DNA of 15,883 bases from Thoreauomyces humboldtii (Eukaryota > Chytridiomycota > Chytridiomycetes > Spizellomycetales > Powellomycetaceae), in contig JADGJA010000529.1 in assembly GCA_027596035.1 (NCBI GenBank), positions 1-15,883 on the forward strand, written 5' to 3'. How positions within the stretch are numbered: the stretch's first letter is position 1; every line of letters starts with the position of its first letter. Shown here piece by piece: positions 1 through 10,277 of the stretch. Under the pieces are notes generated by a model, which saw nothing but the letters and a program-made list of their open reading frames with translations, ran no database searches and had not been told where the DNA came from. Both the position numbers and the translations under genes were made by a program.

Positions 1-107
1 GGGCAGGGGGGAGGGGAATTCAGGCGTATATCATATCATTACTCTTAGAGCATAATTTTTTAATTTCTCGAGATCGTCCAATGGAAAAATGAAAACTACA
101 CATTACA

Positions 108-862
108 TCAGCGTTTGGAGGTGTTGGTATCATCGGTTTCAGCATCGACGAGTTCCGTCATGGCAGCGACACAACATTCGGCGAGCACGTCCAGTCCAGC
201 GCAACGTGGACAATCCCTCTCCTCACGGTCCTCGTCCTTCTCGCCGCCCAGAACCCTTACTCTCACTCTGGCGGCGAGCATCGCGAAGTCGGCGGGTCCA
301 GGACTCGGCGTGGCCCAGGAAGCAGGAGCGGCGTTCGTGCAAGGCGTCGACCTCCCCGATCCACCTTCCTTCCCGCCGCAAGCTCGACGCGGATCGTAGT
401 AATGAAACGTGTGACCGGCGGTCGCGGTCGTGGGTTTGCGCTGCCTTCTCGTAGGTTTCGCTCGAGGTCGACCTTCCTTTGAGCGAACGACTTTCGTGCC
501 GTGCATCTTGGAGTGTCTTTGCAAGGCATCGAACCTGTTGAAGCTGGCACGAGAGGAAAAGACATGAACGGAAAAGTCGGAAATGGAGCAGGGAGACGTG
601 TATTGCGTCCGATCGCGTCTACTGACCCTCTGTTGCATACGGAGCACTCGAAGGGTTTGGCTCCGGAATGCACGAGTTGGTGACGTTGGAGGTGCTCGAG
701 ACGTCGGAACCATAGCCCGCAGGTCGTGCATCCGAACGGTCTTTCGTCCGAAGGTTCCGGGCTGGACGAGGAAGAGGAAGAGGAAGTACAGGGCGATGCT
801 GTCCCGCTGGGAGGGTCAATCGAGATCTTTGAGGATGGTGGCGACGGGAGCACCAATGTCAT
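108..862 (-). CDS. Two-finger C2H2 transcription factor, Adr1/Msn2-like (spliced, 223 aa)
   Basis: This is probably a nuclear DNA-binding regulator. Coding exons are 862-627 and 543-108, joined over an 83-bp intron, giving 224 codons including the stop. Finger 1 is C45-x2-C48-x12-H61-x3-H65. Finger 2 is C73-x2-C76-x12-H89-x3-H93, which becomes a perfect C2H2 only after splicing (the Gly79 codon is split), so the intron is well supported. The linker and helices (RRLEHLQRH, NRFDALQRH) resemble the Adr1 and Msn2/4 fingers, which bind G-rich sites, so a GGGG-like target is an inference. A poly-Ser tract lies near residues 27-34. After the fingers comes a basic stretch rich in R/K, a likely nuclear signal. 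Near the end, residues 190-203 carry C-P-R-C followed by eight residues and C-C. The ATG at 862 has A at -3. The biological process it regulates is unknown. Confidence 0.82.
544..626 (-). other. Spliceosomal intron of the two-finger gene (83 bp)
   Basis: The donor is GTCAGT at 626 and the acceptor is CCAG ending at 544. A TCCGACT-like branch site sits inside. It is a phase 2 intron, and removal restores finger 2 exactly. The intron has no stop in the entering frame, so retention would give a different C-terminus rather than immediate termination. Confidence 0.85.
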
Positions 863-1397
863 ATTGTTGTAGCTGAAGGGAGGCTGGGGATGGGGGGTGG
901 TTGAGTAGACTGCACGAATTGTCCACTTGTATGTGAGGTCGTCCTAGGAGGTGAACGAGGAGAGAATAGTGCGTGCGATGATGGGGAGGACCCTCACGGT
1001 TGCGGTCGTCACCCCTTCTTTTTCTTTTTCTTTTCCTGGAATCAGGACAACCCATGCGGTACCCGCTCCGGTCTGACTTCTCTCGACTTTCCCAACACTT
1101 TGCAGAACTGCATCCCCGCTCTCCCATGCACACCGAACATGACACACGTAATATCGTACAACGTTTGGCCGAAGTTTTTGCTTGATGTGAACCCAACGCA
1201 GTCGAACCACCCTGTAGCTAACATCGCAAACACAAAGAATCAGCGAGAAGTCGAACCGAGCTCGTGACGAGCGACAAAAGAACCAGAGGAAAGACAATAT
1301 AAATCTATCTGTTATCAAAAACAAATCCCGCAACCCAAGCAATTGCACTGGGATCATGAACAAGCACCGGGCCTCCCGGGTTTTCACTCCCATCCCT
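863..1397. other. Intergenic: upstream of the two-finger gene, downstream of UTP12
   Basis: This 535-bp stretch has no convincing gene. It must hold the promoter and leader of the two-finger gene, read leftward, and the 3' end of UTP12. A pyrimidine run of T5C-type repeats lies at about 1016-1034 on the plus strand, giving an A-rich purine tract on the coding strand of the left gene. This is the sort of tract that disfavours nucleosomes. No clear TATA box was seen. Open frames across it are unlike any family I know. Confidence 0.6.
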
Positions 1398-4300
1398 CTA
1401 CGCCTCGGCATCAGCAACGGCACGCTTCCGCTTCTCTACGACCTTTCTATCCCGCTTCTCTCTCTCCGCGATCCTCTCGGCGTCCTCGACGGACGCCGGT
1501 CCGTCTCCTCCCACGTAAAAGTCGTCGGCGGCTCGATCGTCGATCTCGGCCCGGACGTACTTGAGACCCGCGAGGTTGAACCCGACCCGGTCGCGATCCT
1601 CCTTGAGGGATCGGTGGAGGGTCCGCTTGATGCGGGCGAGGGTGGGTCGGAGCGTCGTGGTGGCGACGAGCTGGTGGTGGTGCGTTCGGAGAAGGGAGAA
1701 GAGGATGCGGGAGGTGAGGGACGGACTCCATTTCTGTGCACATGGGGTTTACAAGATCAAGGCATTAGCATGGGACAGGCCAAAGATCATGGGAAACCGC
1801 GAACATCGGACGTACCCTCTCGATCCACACGACGATGTTCCTGAGGAGTGCGGTGACCTTGGCGAAGGGAAGTACGAGCAGTGCTTCACCAATCTCGGCT
1901 GCCTTGATCTTCGACGCTACATGCAGGACGTACTGCTCGGGCGTCAAGTCAGGCTTGCCCGTCGCCAGAACGAACGGACTCCTCGGAGGGAGCGGAGCGT
2001 TCGGATCAGCGAGCTTCATTCTCTCGTACTGGTCGAACATGCGTCGTTCCTCCTCCCACACGTCCAACGCCTCGATGATGCGCTCGCCGGCCTTGAGCGT
2101 GTCGGCGGTGGCCTTTCCGGCCGTCGCCACCTCCGACTTGTTTCCCTGCTGCCTGTTCTCGGGATCCACGTCGGCTCCCGACCCTATTGGAGCGTCGAAC
2201 CGGTCCGCGTCCTGCGCGGCCGTCGCCTCGTACATCTCCTCGACCTCGCGCTCCCGTTCCTCCTCGAGCATGAACTGGTCGTCCGTCTTCTCCCACACCC
2301 GGATCGACCGATCGTGGGATCCCGTCACGACAAAGTTGCCGTACTTTGCCACCGCCAGCCCCCAGATCTCGCCGTGGTGACCGTCGAGCTTCATGATGAG
2401 CTCGAACTTGTCCGTGTCCCAGTACTTGACCACACGATCCTTTCCGATCGAGAAGAGGTAGTGGGTGCCAAAGACGTAGCGGACCGCCATCACAGAGTCC
2501 TGGTGCGCGAAGAGGGACTTGTGGCAGTCTCCAAAGTCGAGACCCCACAGCTTGATGGTCTTGTCCGACGACCCCGTGGCGATCAGTGTGCTGTCGGAGG
2601 AGATGTCCATCGACATGACCGGAAGCTTGTGACCGTAAAGGGAGAGGAAGAACTTCAGCGTATCAGCATAGAGGATCTTGACCGTCGAGTCGAGGAGAGA
2701 GATGGCGAGCAAACGGCCGTCGGGCGAGTGGCGGACGCATAGCACGTCATCCGACATCTTCAAGGTGCGGGTGTGGATCAATGATGGCCGCTTCTGGACC
2801 CTGGAGTACTCTGGATCCTCGATGGACGCAAAGTCCCAGAACTTTACGTCCTTGTCCTGCGAGCCGGTCGTCAGTCCCTTCTTGTCCGGTCGGACGTGAA
2901 GCGACCAGATTGGCCCATCGTGTGCCTTGATGTTCTCGATCATGGCGGATCGTGCAAGATCAAACAGTTGCAGCTCACCGGTCTTGGTGCCGATGATGAC
3001 GTGCGTGTTGCCGGGTAGGAACTCACAGCACAAGGCGTAGCCCGATGCGAGGGTCTTCAGGCATTGCCGGGAGTAGACATTCCATACTTTGACGAGATCC
3101 GAAGAGGCGGTCACGAGCATCTCATCGTCGCTGCTAAGCGCCAAGGTGCGGATGTCGGAGCGGTGACCGGGGATATCGACTCCGGAGACGAGACGAGCAG
3201 GCTCCTCCTTGTTGTCGAACTCGACCGCATGCACCTCGATCGTGTTGTTGGACAGGGCGCAGAGGATCTGCAAGGATCCTTCCTTGCCGTTGGTGGTTCC
3301 GGTCAACTTCCCAGGGGAGAAGTCGAAGGACCGCACTTTCGCCGAGCACCGGACCTGCGCCACCCGGGGGATCTGGTCCGTTATGGAAAGTGCCGGGATC
3401 TCGGCCTCTGCATCCTCCGCCGCCGTCCCCTTCGCCTTCCTCTTCTCGCTCTGCCGTTTCCGCAACCTCGTGAGCCTCTTCTTGATCTCGTCCTCCGTCC
3501 TCACTTTGTACATCTCGACGAGACGGTCCGTGCCTTGCGCGCCGACGTATCGACCGCTTGGATGCACGCGCAACGTCACCACCCGTTCCTTGCTCTGCCG
3601 TTCCAGCGTCCCCTGACTCACAACGGCGCGTTGCATGGCGGGCGTGCCGTCCTCCATCGTCTCCACCCAGCCCCCGTCGACCGCGTCTCCCGCGGGTTCG
3701 AGCTTGGCGGCCAGGACCTCCGGGTCGATCCTCCACACGCGCACCTCGCCGTCCGCGGCACCGGTGAACATAGTTCTCTCGTCGACGGGCGACACGTCCA
3801 ACGCCCACACCTCGCCTCGGTGGGCGATGACGGTCTCGACGCAGTGCTGGGTGGTCAGGTCCCAGAACTTGACCAGGGAGTCCTTGGAACCGGAGACGAG
3901 GTGGTCCAGCCCGTTCCTCGTCAGGAAGCGGACGCAGGTCACCTGGTCCTTGTGGCCGCGCAAGCGATAGAGACCGGCCTCGGCGACCACGTCCCAGACG
4001 ATGAGGTCCGTGTCCTTTGATCCCGAGACCAGCCGTGCTCCGGTCGGGTCGTAGGAGATGGCGGAGACTGCCGATCGGTGTCCATTGAACGCGATCCTCG
4101 TCTCCCCCGTTGCCGTGTCCCAGATTCGGATGGAGCCGTCCGCGTAGCTGTGGAGGAATGGGTGAGACGGGAGGTTCTCGCGCGAGGATCCTGAGATCCG
4201 ACCCTAATGGGACGGGGGATGCCCCTTCCCCTTTTCCTTACCCGACGGCGGTGGCCTCTCCGGTAGGCGATCGACAGATGCAGGTGACCTCTGCCCGGTT

Positions 4301-4477
4301 GCCTTCTTCCCGCCATGTCTGGACGAGCGTGCCCTTCCTCACGTCCCACACGTTGACGTCCTCGAGGGCAGGGGTGATGGCCAACTTTGCATGCTTGTCG
4401 AACACGGCGTTGGATGCTCCGCTGGCGACGATGCCAAAGTTTGCAGCCAGACGATAGCGCAGGTACAGCTTGACCAT
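1398..4477 (-). CDS. UTP12: U3 snoRNP / SSU-processome WD40 protein Utp12 (Dip2, WDR3 homologue), 967 aa
   Basis: Utp12 is a subunit of the UTP-B subcomplex of the nucleolar 90S pre-ribosome and is needed for early 18S rRNA cleavages. Coding exons are 4477-4242, 4147-1816 and 1733-1398, 968 codons including the stop, close to the 943 aa of yeast Dip2. The start MVKLYLRY matches the family start; the open frame upstream has no ATG. WD40 repeats fill about residues 12-700 as two propellers, with many GH and WD ends such as IRIWD, VKFWD and IRVWE. The first propeller is interrupted near 295-320 by a K/R-rich insert, as in WDR3. The last repeat (VTGSHDRSIRVWEKTDDQ) is followed by an acidic coil, then the Utp12 domain at about 820-915 (EALLVLPFAKVTALLR, LLRTHHHQLV, VGFNLAGLKYV). 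A basic tail rich in E/K/R ends the protein, as expected for a nucleolar factor. It faces BEM3 divergently. Confidence 0.97.
1734..1815 (-). other. UTP12: UTP12 intron 2 (82 bp)
   Basis: The donor GTACGT is at 1815 and the acceptor GCACAG ends at 1734. A GCTAATG branch-like site lies upstream of the acceptor. It is phase 0. Splicing joins VVWIER to KWSPSLTSRILFSLLRTHH and so restores the Utp12 domain. Retention would end the protein 12 codons later with the domain cut in half. Confidence 0.93.
4148..4241 (-). other. UTP12: UTP12 intron 1 (94 bp)
   Basis: The donor GTAAGG is at 4241 and the acceptor CCACAG ends at 4148. It is phase 2. Splicing rebuilds the conserved GYADGSIRIWD of an early WD40 repeat. 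Without splicing the frame meets a stop directly after the donor. Confidence 0.95.
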
Positions 4478-5212
4478 TGCGAGGAAGCCAACACGGGGTT
4501 TCGACGAGGGAGACTGGGAGAGGGGTTGAGCCGAAAGGGCCTCACAGTCCAAGGTAGTGATGCGATGTGAGGAGCGCGAAGTTCAGAGCGCTATGTTTTT
4601 CCTGCGGGACGCCAGAAGAGGATACGGAGAGTCGTCTACGAGAAAAAAGAGTAATGCTCCATCACCCACCGTACAGGTGTGAAAATCAAAAGAGTGAGTG
4701 GGAGGGAACGAAAGGACGAGCCGAAAAAGAAGAAAGGAGAAGAGACCCCCGCTCTCCCGTCTCCCCACCTGCTGTCGAAGACCCTGTGTCACCCACACCC
4801 CAAAGGCCCAAAGGCCCAAAGCCCCCAATCATGATGGGCAGAGAACCAGATGAAAAGGCTTTCTGACCGACAGAGAAGCAAGCCGAGACAGGACACGGGT
4901 CCGCGAGAGGACGGGAGGTGCTGGCCGAGAAGACGATGGCTGAGACCTCATGGCGGACGAGCAGCGACGCGACGCGCGTAAAGCTGTTCGCATTCCTGAT
5001 GTGCATAATTGGGAATCCGTGTGGCGATTTTCTGCCCGAATCCACCGGTTCCAGTTTCCCAGTCAGGTCAAGCATGTGGAGGAACACACAAGGCGAGTGA
5101 ATGATCCGCAGTCATAGTCGCGCGGGGGAGATGGCAGTCAGCATCAAGCACAATCCGACCGTTGCAAGACCCGCCGTTGCCGTTAGGTCCGACAGTGGCA
5201 TGTACCTCAGAT

Positions 5213-5232
5213 GTACAGTACTCGGTACAGTA
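5213..5232 (+). repeat. Direct repeat of GTACAGTA in the UTP12/BEM3 spacer
   Basis: GTACAGTA occurs at 5213-5220 and again at 5225-5232, start to start 12 bp. A further TGTACC lies just upstream at 5201-5206. A related TACAGTAC inverted repeat occurs at 15028-15052. Whether it is a protein binding site is inference. Confidence 0.6.
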
Positions 5233-5355
5233 ATACCTTGTTGGGTGTTTCACTTTTTAGGGTGTACGCAACATGGTTTCAGATGGCCCGGCGGGAGAGA
5301 TGTGTTGACCCACAGCCCCCCCGCCAACCTTTGGAAGCCGGTTTGGAAGGGCATG

Positions 5356-5874
5356 TCCGGGGAGCACTCACACAGCGCACCTCCCACGCGCCAAAAAACG
5401 GGCAACGGCACGCACGCGGTCGGTGTATCTCTCTCTGCCTTGGGCCGCTCCCCGTCTCCCCCACTTCCTCTCACGCACATCGATACTCTTTGCGCCCGCA
5501 CCGTCTCTACAGACTTCGTTTCCTCCTTCAGCAGTTTCACGTAGCGACGGGTTTGCTTGGACGTTTGCACTATCTGTGCCCCTTTCGCTTGCCCAACCTC
5601 CAGCAGCAGGAGGCAGCCTCACTTCGTCCAAAGCTGCGGGAAACAACCACCCACTTTCAACCGCACCTCCCCAACAACGGTTCGCCACGTCTAGAAGAGT
5701 CACATTCTTCTCCAGTACACATACGAGGGCAGCTCCAACGCAGCCTAGGTCGACGTGGTCGCGTGAAACTCTGGTGCACCTCTCGCGGGATTCTCCTGTC
5801 GCGTTCAAACGGATAGTGACCCAGGAACTAGCACATTTCGCTCGTTCTCTGCTCGGCGCTCAGAACACCGAGTT
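5356..5874 (+). promoter_or_regulatory. ATG-free probable 5' leader/promoter proximal region of BEM3
   Basis: There is no ATG on the plus strand between 5353 and the BEM3 start at 5875, about 519 bases. Chance alone would give several. The stretch is C/T-rich (for example around 5429-5472), typical of fungal leaders and core promoters. The transcription start is not determined. Confidence 0.5.
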
Positions 5875-8800
5875 ATGGGCGACGCTCGTCCCGACCATAG
5901 CGCACGATCAGAGCGAACAACCAAGCGGGAGAGTCCAGATGTTCCTAGTTTGGAGGTCCTCCTGCAGAATGTCATAGCCGAGCGCAATGCGCTCCGTCAG
6001 CAAAACGACCAGCTCTGGAAGATCATCGAGAAGCAGCGAACCATCATCGCTCAGCTGCAGACGCAATCCCAACCGCAGAATGGTGTCCCGGCCTCTACTG
6101 GCGGCGCCGATTCCGGCCCAATATCGCCCATGCTGGGCCGACCCGAAGGTGGCCACGTCCAGGCTGCCGCCGTGTCCCGCCCAACATCTGGCGTCTCGGC
6201 TGCCTCCCGAAGGCCACGGTCGCGCGACATTTCCATCGACAGAGCTGAACGGGGTCCTTCGCAAAATGTCTCACCAACAAACAGTGGCGAGTGGCAGAAC
6301 CCAACATCGCCACGGACGCGGTCCGCCTCGGATCCACACACGAACGGTCTAACCCTTCCTCAGATCACCATCAACGGGTCCAGAGGCAACGGGCCAAGGA
6401 ACCCAGGTTCTGCTCATGCACACGATCGCCGCGAACGAAGCACATCCGGCTCGTCTCAAAGACCTCCAACTATACTCCCGCACGTCCAAGGCGCGTCGCC
6501 AGCTGCTGCCGCCCTTCACAAGAGCGGCTCCGGTTTAGGCTCAAACGGCAGGAACTCCGGGGTTCCCTCTGCCACCTCGAGTCAGAACGGTCACGCTAGG
6601 AGAAATTCCGGTGGGAACAGTCTGGGCCCTTCCGAGGAAAGCACGTCTTTCGCTGCCCCGCGGAGTCTAAGCAGCCCTGCTGAGCCAGGCGCAACTGCGC
6701 TTGACCAGGCCGCTGACGACGACAAGGTCCGCACGAACAGCACGCCATCTGTTGGCTCAAAACCCCGAAAGTCCGCTGCGTCGCCTGTCCCCATACCAGC
6801 ATCTGCTCCGGTTCCCGGTCCACAATCTGCCGGATCGCCCGTCGACCCCGCTACTGCACCATCGAAGCGATCGAGCGAAGCTCGCAAAAAGATACGGTCC
6901 ATCTCCGACCGAAGCAGGCTTACGCATGTCAATGAAAGCGATGGACACTCGCCAGAGCGGCAGATCACTGAGTCACCACGAGCCTCCGAGCTATTAGAAT
7001 ACAATCCGCCCATCGGTCAAGGGTCGGACCCTACGGATGAACCTCCGAAACCCGCAGAGGACGCAGCTGAATTCTACGTCGCTGAGAGAACTGCTAGTTT
7101 GGACCGGCCGCAAAAAAAGCAACATCGGCCATCTGTCAGTGATGACAAACCGGAAATCATTCTCGAGACACCAATAGTACAGGAGCCTCCACAAGGGTCC
7201 GAACTAGTCGAAGCTCCTACAGCCGCTTCTGCTGTGCGACCTGCCATCCCCTCTACTCCGTCATCTGGGCTTCTCGACGTTCAGCACCCCAGTTCTTTGA
7301 CAGTTACGTCAGCTACCACGGCTTCATCACTGTCTCTCTCCATGACCGGCGCAAGTCCTTCGACGGATAATCTTGAACGTCGTCAAGTCACAGATTCACC
7401 CTTCAAGAGCCTGTTCAAGAACGCGGATCAAGTGTCGGTTGCGGTTACCGGATCGCAGATTAGACTGAACGATAAGGCTCGAGAAGTAATCAGCTTCACC
7501 ATTACAGTGAAGGACGCGGCCAACGCCGATCTTTGGAAAATTGAGAAAGTCTACTCAGACTTCTTGGCGCTGGACACCAAGCTGAAGACAAACCAGCCGA
7601 AAGCCCTGACCAGCAAGATCGGGCGTCTGCCGGAAAAGGCTCTTTTTACCACTCATTCTCCCACAAAAAGTGATCAGCGCAAGGTGCAGCTGGAACTGTA
7701 CCTCCAAAACGTCAAGGAAATCTGTCGCGATAGCCAGGACCTCATCAACTTCCTCTCGTCTGGCGTCATCGAAGGAACTAAAGCCGTTTCTCAAGCACCG
7801 GTCGACCCTGCAAGCGTTACGAGCGTTAAGGAGGGATACCTTTTCAAGAAGGGCAAGAACTTTGGGGCCTGGAAACCTCGTTACTTTGTTCTCAAAGTGG
7901 GCGGTGTCCTGGAGTATTACGAGTCTCAACGAGATCGCACCAATCTTCTCGGATGCATCAAGCTCAAGTACGTTTTCGTCTCACGACAGTCCTCGTCTTC
8001 CCCTTTCGATCCTTCTCTGCTGGCGAACCCTACACCCGGCCAGCCTGGAAGCCCTCAGCAAAGTGCTACCGACACAGATTACCGTCACGCTTTTATGCTC
8101 ACTGAGTACAAGAAGAGCTGCTTTAGTCCTGAAAACAAGGAACGAGGAGGTGAACAGTTTGTGGATACTAAAGTGGTCAGCAGGCACATTCTGTGTGCTG
8201 AGAATGACGAGGAGCGAGACGAATGGGTTCAGTCTGTCGCGAAGGAGATCAAAACGGTGCGACCCGACGCCATCAAAGGAGGCCGTCTAGAGGACAACGT
8301 ACCGCGGTCACAGCCAATCGATGTAGAAGCGCAACCTCCGCGTCCTGATGGCTCCGCGCCTCGCGGGATCGAGGGCCGGCCGTCCGGACTAGACGAGTCA
8401 TCATCGCCGGAACAGCGCCCGCGCGACATGGCCTTCAGTCAACCTTCCGACCGAGAAACGCCTGAAGAGTGGCGGGACGATGCCCCGGTGGCGCCCACCC
8501 GCATAACCTCCATTGCACTTGCCCCGGGATCAAGCCCCTCCCTGTCTCGGGACGCCCTAGGCCCGACCGTCCTTGCGATGACTCCTCCGAGTCCCGTCAA
8601 TGGCGGCACACCACGATCTCGAGGCCGCACCCACGTGGACGACATGGAACGCGTCATGATGCAGCCTGAACCTCCACCGCTGATTCCTCTCACGGATGGC
8701 ACCCCGACTTCCCAGACAAGTACGGGCGCGACGCCAGCTCCCAGCGCGAAGGCCGTCGATAAGAAATCACGAAGGATGACAACTTTCAACTGGGGCAAGA

Positions 8801-10277
8801 AGAGTAAGGACTCGCTGGCAAATTCCAATAGCCGATCGCAGACTTTGGCCGACTCTTCCAGAAGGGTATTTGGGGTGGCACTGGAGCAGGGCGTCGCTAT
8901 CAGCAAGGTTCGAGAGGATCTAGCGCTGCCTGCGGTCATGTATCGTTGCATAGAGTACCTCGACGCAAAGAGAGCAAACGAAGAAGAAGGCATCTATCGA
9001 TTGAGCGGAAGCTCAACCGTAATCCAAGGTTTGAAGGCTGCCTTCGATAATGGTAAGAGGGTCCTGTGCGCTACATCGCCTTAGCATCCATAATTTGACT
9101 TGCATCTTCTCCGTCATCAGAAGGCGACTATGACATCTTGGCTAGTCAGCAGTATTACGATGTCCATGCAGTAGCTGGTCTACTGAAGCTGTACCTTCGT
9201 GAACTGCCAACCCCCGTCTTGACCAAAGAGCTGCAACGGTCTTTTCTACACGTAATGGATCTCGTGGATCGAGACGAACGGATAGAGGAACTTGCGCGAC
9301 TTGTCGGCCTGTTGCCCGTGGCAAACTATACGCTCCTCAAGACCCTGATGGCGCATCTCGTTCGAGTTGTGCGGCGGTGTGACGTCAACAAAATGAACGT
9401 GCGTAACGTCGGGATCGTCTTCAGTCCGACGGTCGGCGTCCCCGCCGGCGTTTTCACCCTCATGATGGCCGAGTACTCGTCCGTCTTCTGGTGGGACGGC
9501 AAGGAGGAGACGCGCAACAGCGAGGCTAACCCCGAGGCGAACCCCGCTGAGGCGGATTGGAGGAGCGACGACGCACCAATGTCCTCTGGTACGGAAGGCC
9601 CGCGTGAGGACCTCCCCGTGCCCAAGCGTCGACAGCCCAACTCTGCGAAAAGGCGGCAGCGGCAACACGCCATGATCGCCGGACTCGCTCTCGTCAACAA
9701 CGCCGAGGATGGCGAGTCGGTGCCCTCACCCGGTGGCAGCAGCATCTCGGTCGGAGACCATCATCAACAACATCACCAGCAGCAGCAGCCCAACGACCAC
9801 GTCCTGGCCTCTACTTCGATGCACATTTCCGACGCTCGTCCCACGCCCATATCACCCGCGCGGTCCTTACCGCGACCCATCAGCGCCAGCTCCCGACGAT
9901 CCCGTCACGTCTCTGTCCACTCCCCGTCGTCGTCGGAGCAGCACCAGCACCAAAGCCAAAACTACCAGCACTCCCTACCTCCTCCGGACCACATCGAGCC
10001 GATGCGACCTCAGACGCCCCTCTCGGCATCCCTCCTCTCCGCCGACGCGGATCGAAAGTCGATCGGTCAAAAGTCGTTCAGCAGCGAGGTCTTCGTGGCC
10101 GGAGAGGAGGAGGTGGACGGCAGCGACGACCACGGAGAGATGATGGACGCGGACGACGAGTCCGAGTCGGACGGAGACCGGCAGGAGGAAGCTCCGAGCA
10201 GTCCGACTGACCCGGCCGCCGTTCGGGACTTTGAAGCATATTTCACCGACCAGGCTGATGAGCTGAGGTTCGGTTGA
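5875..10277 (+). CDS. BEM3: Bem3-like Rho GTPase-activating protein with PX and PH domains, 1444 aa
   Basis: Bem3-type proteins speed GTP hydrolysis by Cdc42/Rho GTPases at sites of polarised growth and bind membrane phosphoinositides. Coding exons are 5875-9052 and 9121-10277, 1445 codons with the stop. Residues 25-64 form a predicted coiled coil (LLQNVIAERNALRQQNDQL). About 70-500 is Ser/Pro-rich and probably disordered. A PX domain lies at about 520-640 (FTITVKD, KVYSDFLALDTKL, LELYLQNV). A PH domain at about 650-793 (EGYLFKKGKNFGAWKPRYFVL to EERDEWVQSVAKE) has a long loop after its third strand. RhoGAP spans about 998-1185 with arginine finger R1042 in GIYRLSG, then LLKLYLRELPTPVL and KMNVRNVGIVFSP. 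The PX-PH-RhoGAP order is diagnostic of Bem3. A 260-residue tail follows: a basic patch near 1227-1252, a His/Gln tract at about 1273-1282 and an acidic block near 1387-1416. The ATG at 5875 has G at -3 and at +4. Confidence 0.94.
9053..9120 (+). other. BEM3: BEM3 intron (68 bp)
   Basis: The donor is GTAAGA at 9053 and the acceptor is ATCAG ending at 9120. A TTTGACT branch-like site lies about 25 bp before the acceptor. It is phase 1. Splicing joins LKAAFDN to EGDYDILASQQYYDVHAVAGLLK, the standard RhoGAP order. Retention would stop the protein just after the arginine finger segment. Confidence 0.95.

Larger units (their letters stand above)
4478..5874. promoter_or_regulatory. Divergent promoter region between UTP12 and BEM3
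   Basis: This 1397-bp region holds the promoters and leaders of two divergent genes. No protein-coding frame in it resembles a known family. The left part near UTP12 has a short tandem octamer AAAGGCCC (4802-4825, third copy imperfect), and a GCGATGTGAG string at 4561-4570 that only loosely resembles a ribosome-biogenesis PAC element. The centre has repeated GTACAGTA motifs at 5213-5232. From 5356 to 5874 the plus strand is C/T-rich in places and carries no ATG at all, the profile of a long 5' untranslated leader. No clear TATA box was seen for either gene. Confidence 0.6.

Noticed and set aside
1012..1016. AGGGG (STRE-like) on the minus strand in the two-finger gene promoter, suggesting autoregulation
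   Set aside because: A five-base word is expected by chance in sequence of this composition and the binding preference is only predicted.
1190..1255. Possible tRNA B box (GGTTCGAC) on the minus strand
   Set aside because: No matching A box at the right distance and no cloverleaf stems could be drawn.
1561..2742. Plus-strand open frame of 393 codons
   Set aside because: It crosses the UTP12 third exon, second intron and second exon antisense, with composition of a shadow frame (leucine/valine/arginine-rich, no domain).
3064..4020. Long plus-strand open frame of 318 codons
   Set aside because: It is antisense to the conserved WD40 coding sequence of UTP12 and its translation has no family character; it arises from GC-rich codon use.
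4561..4570. PAC-like element GCGATGTGAG near UTP12
   Set aside because: The ribosome-biogenesis PAC core is GATGAG; this string has an extra T, so the match is not good enough to annotate.
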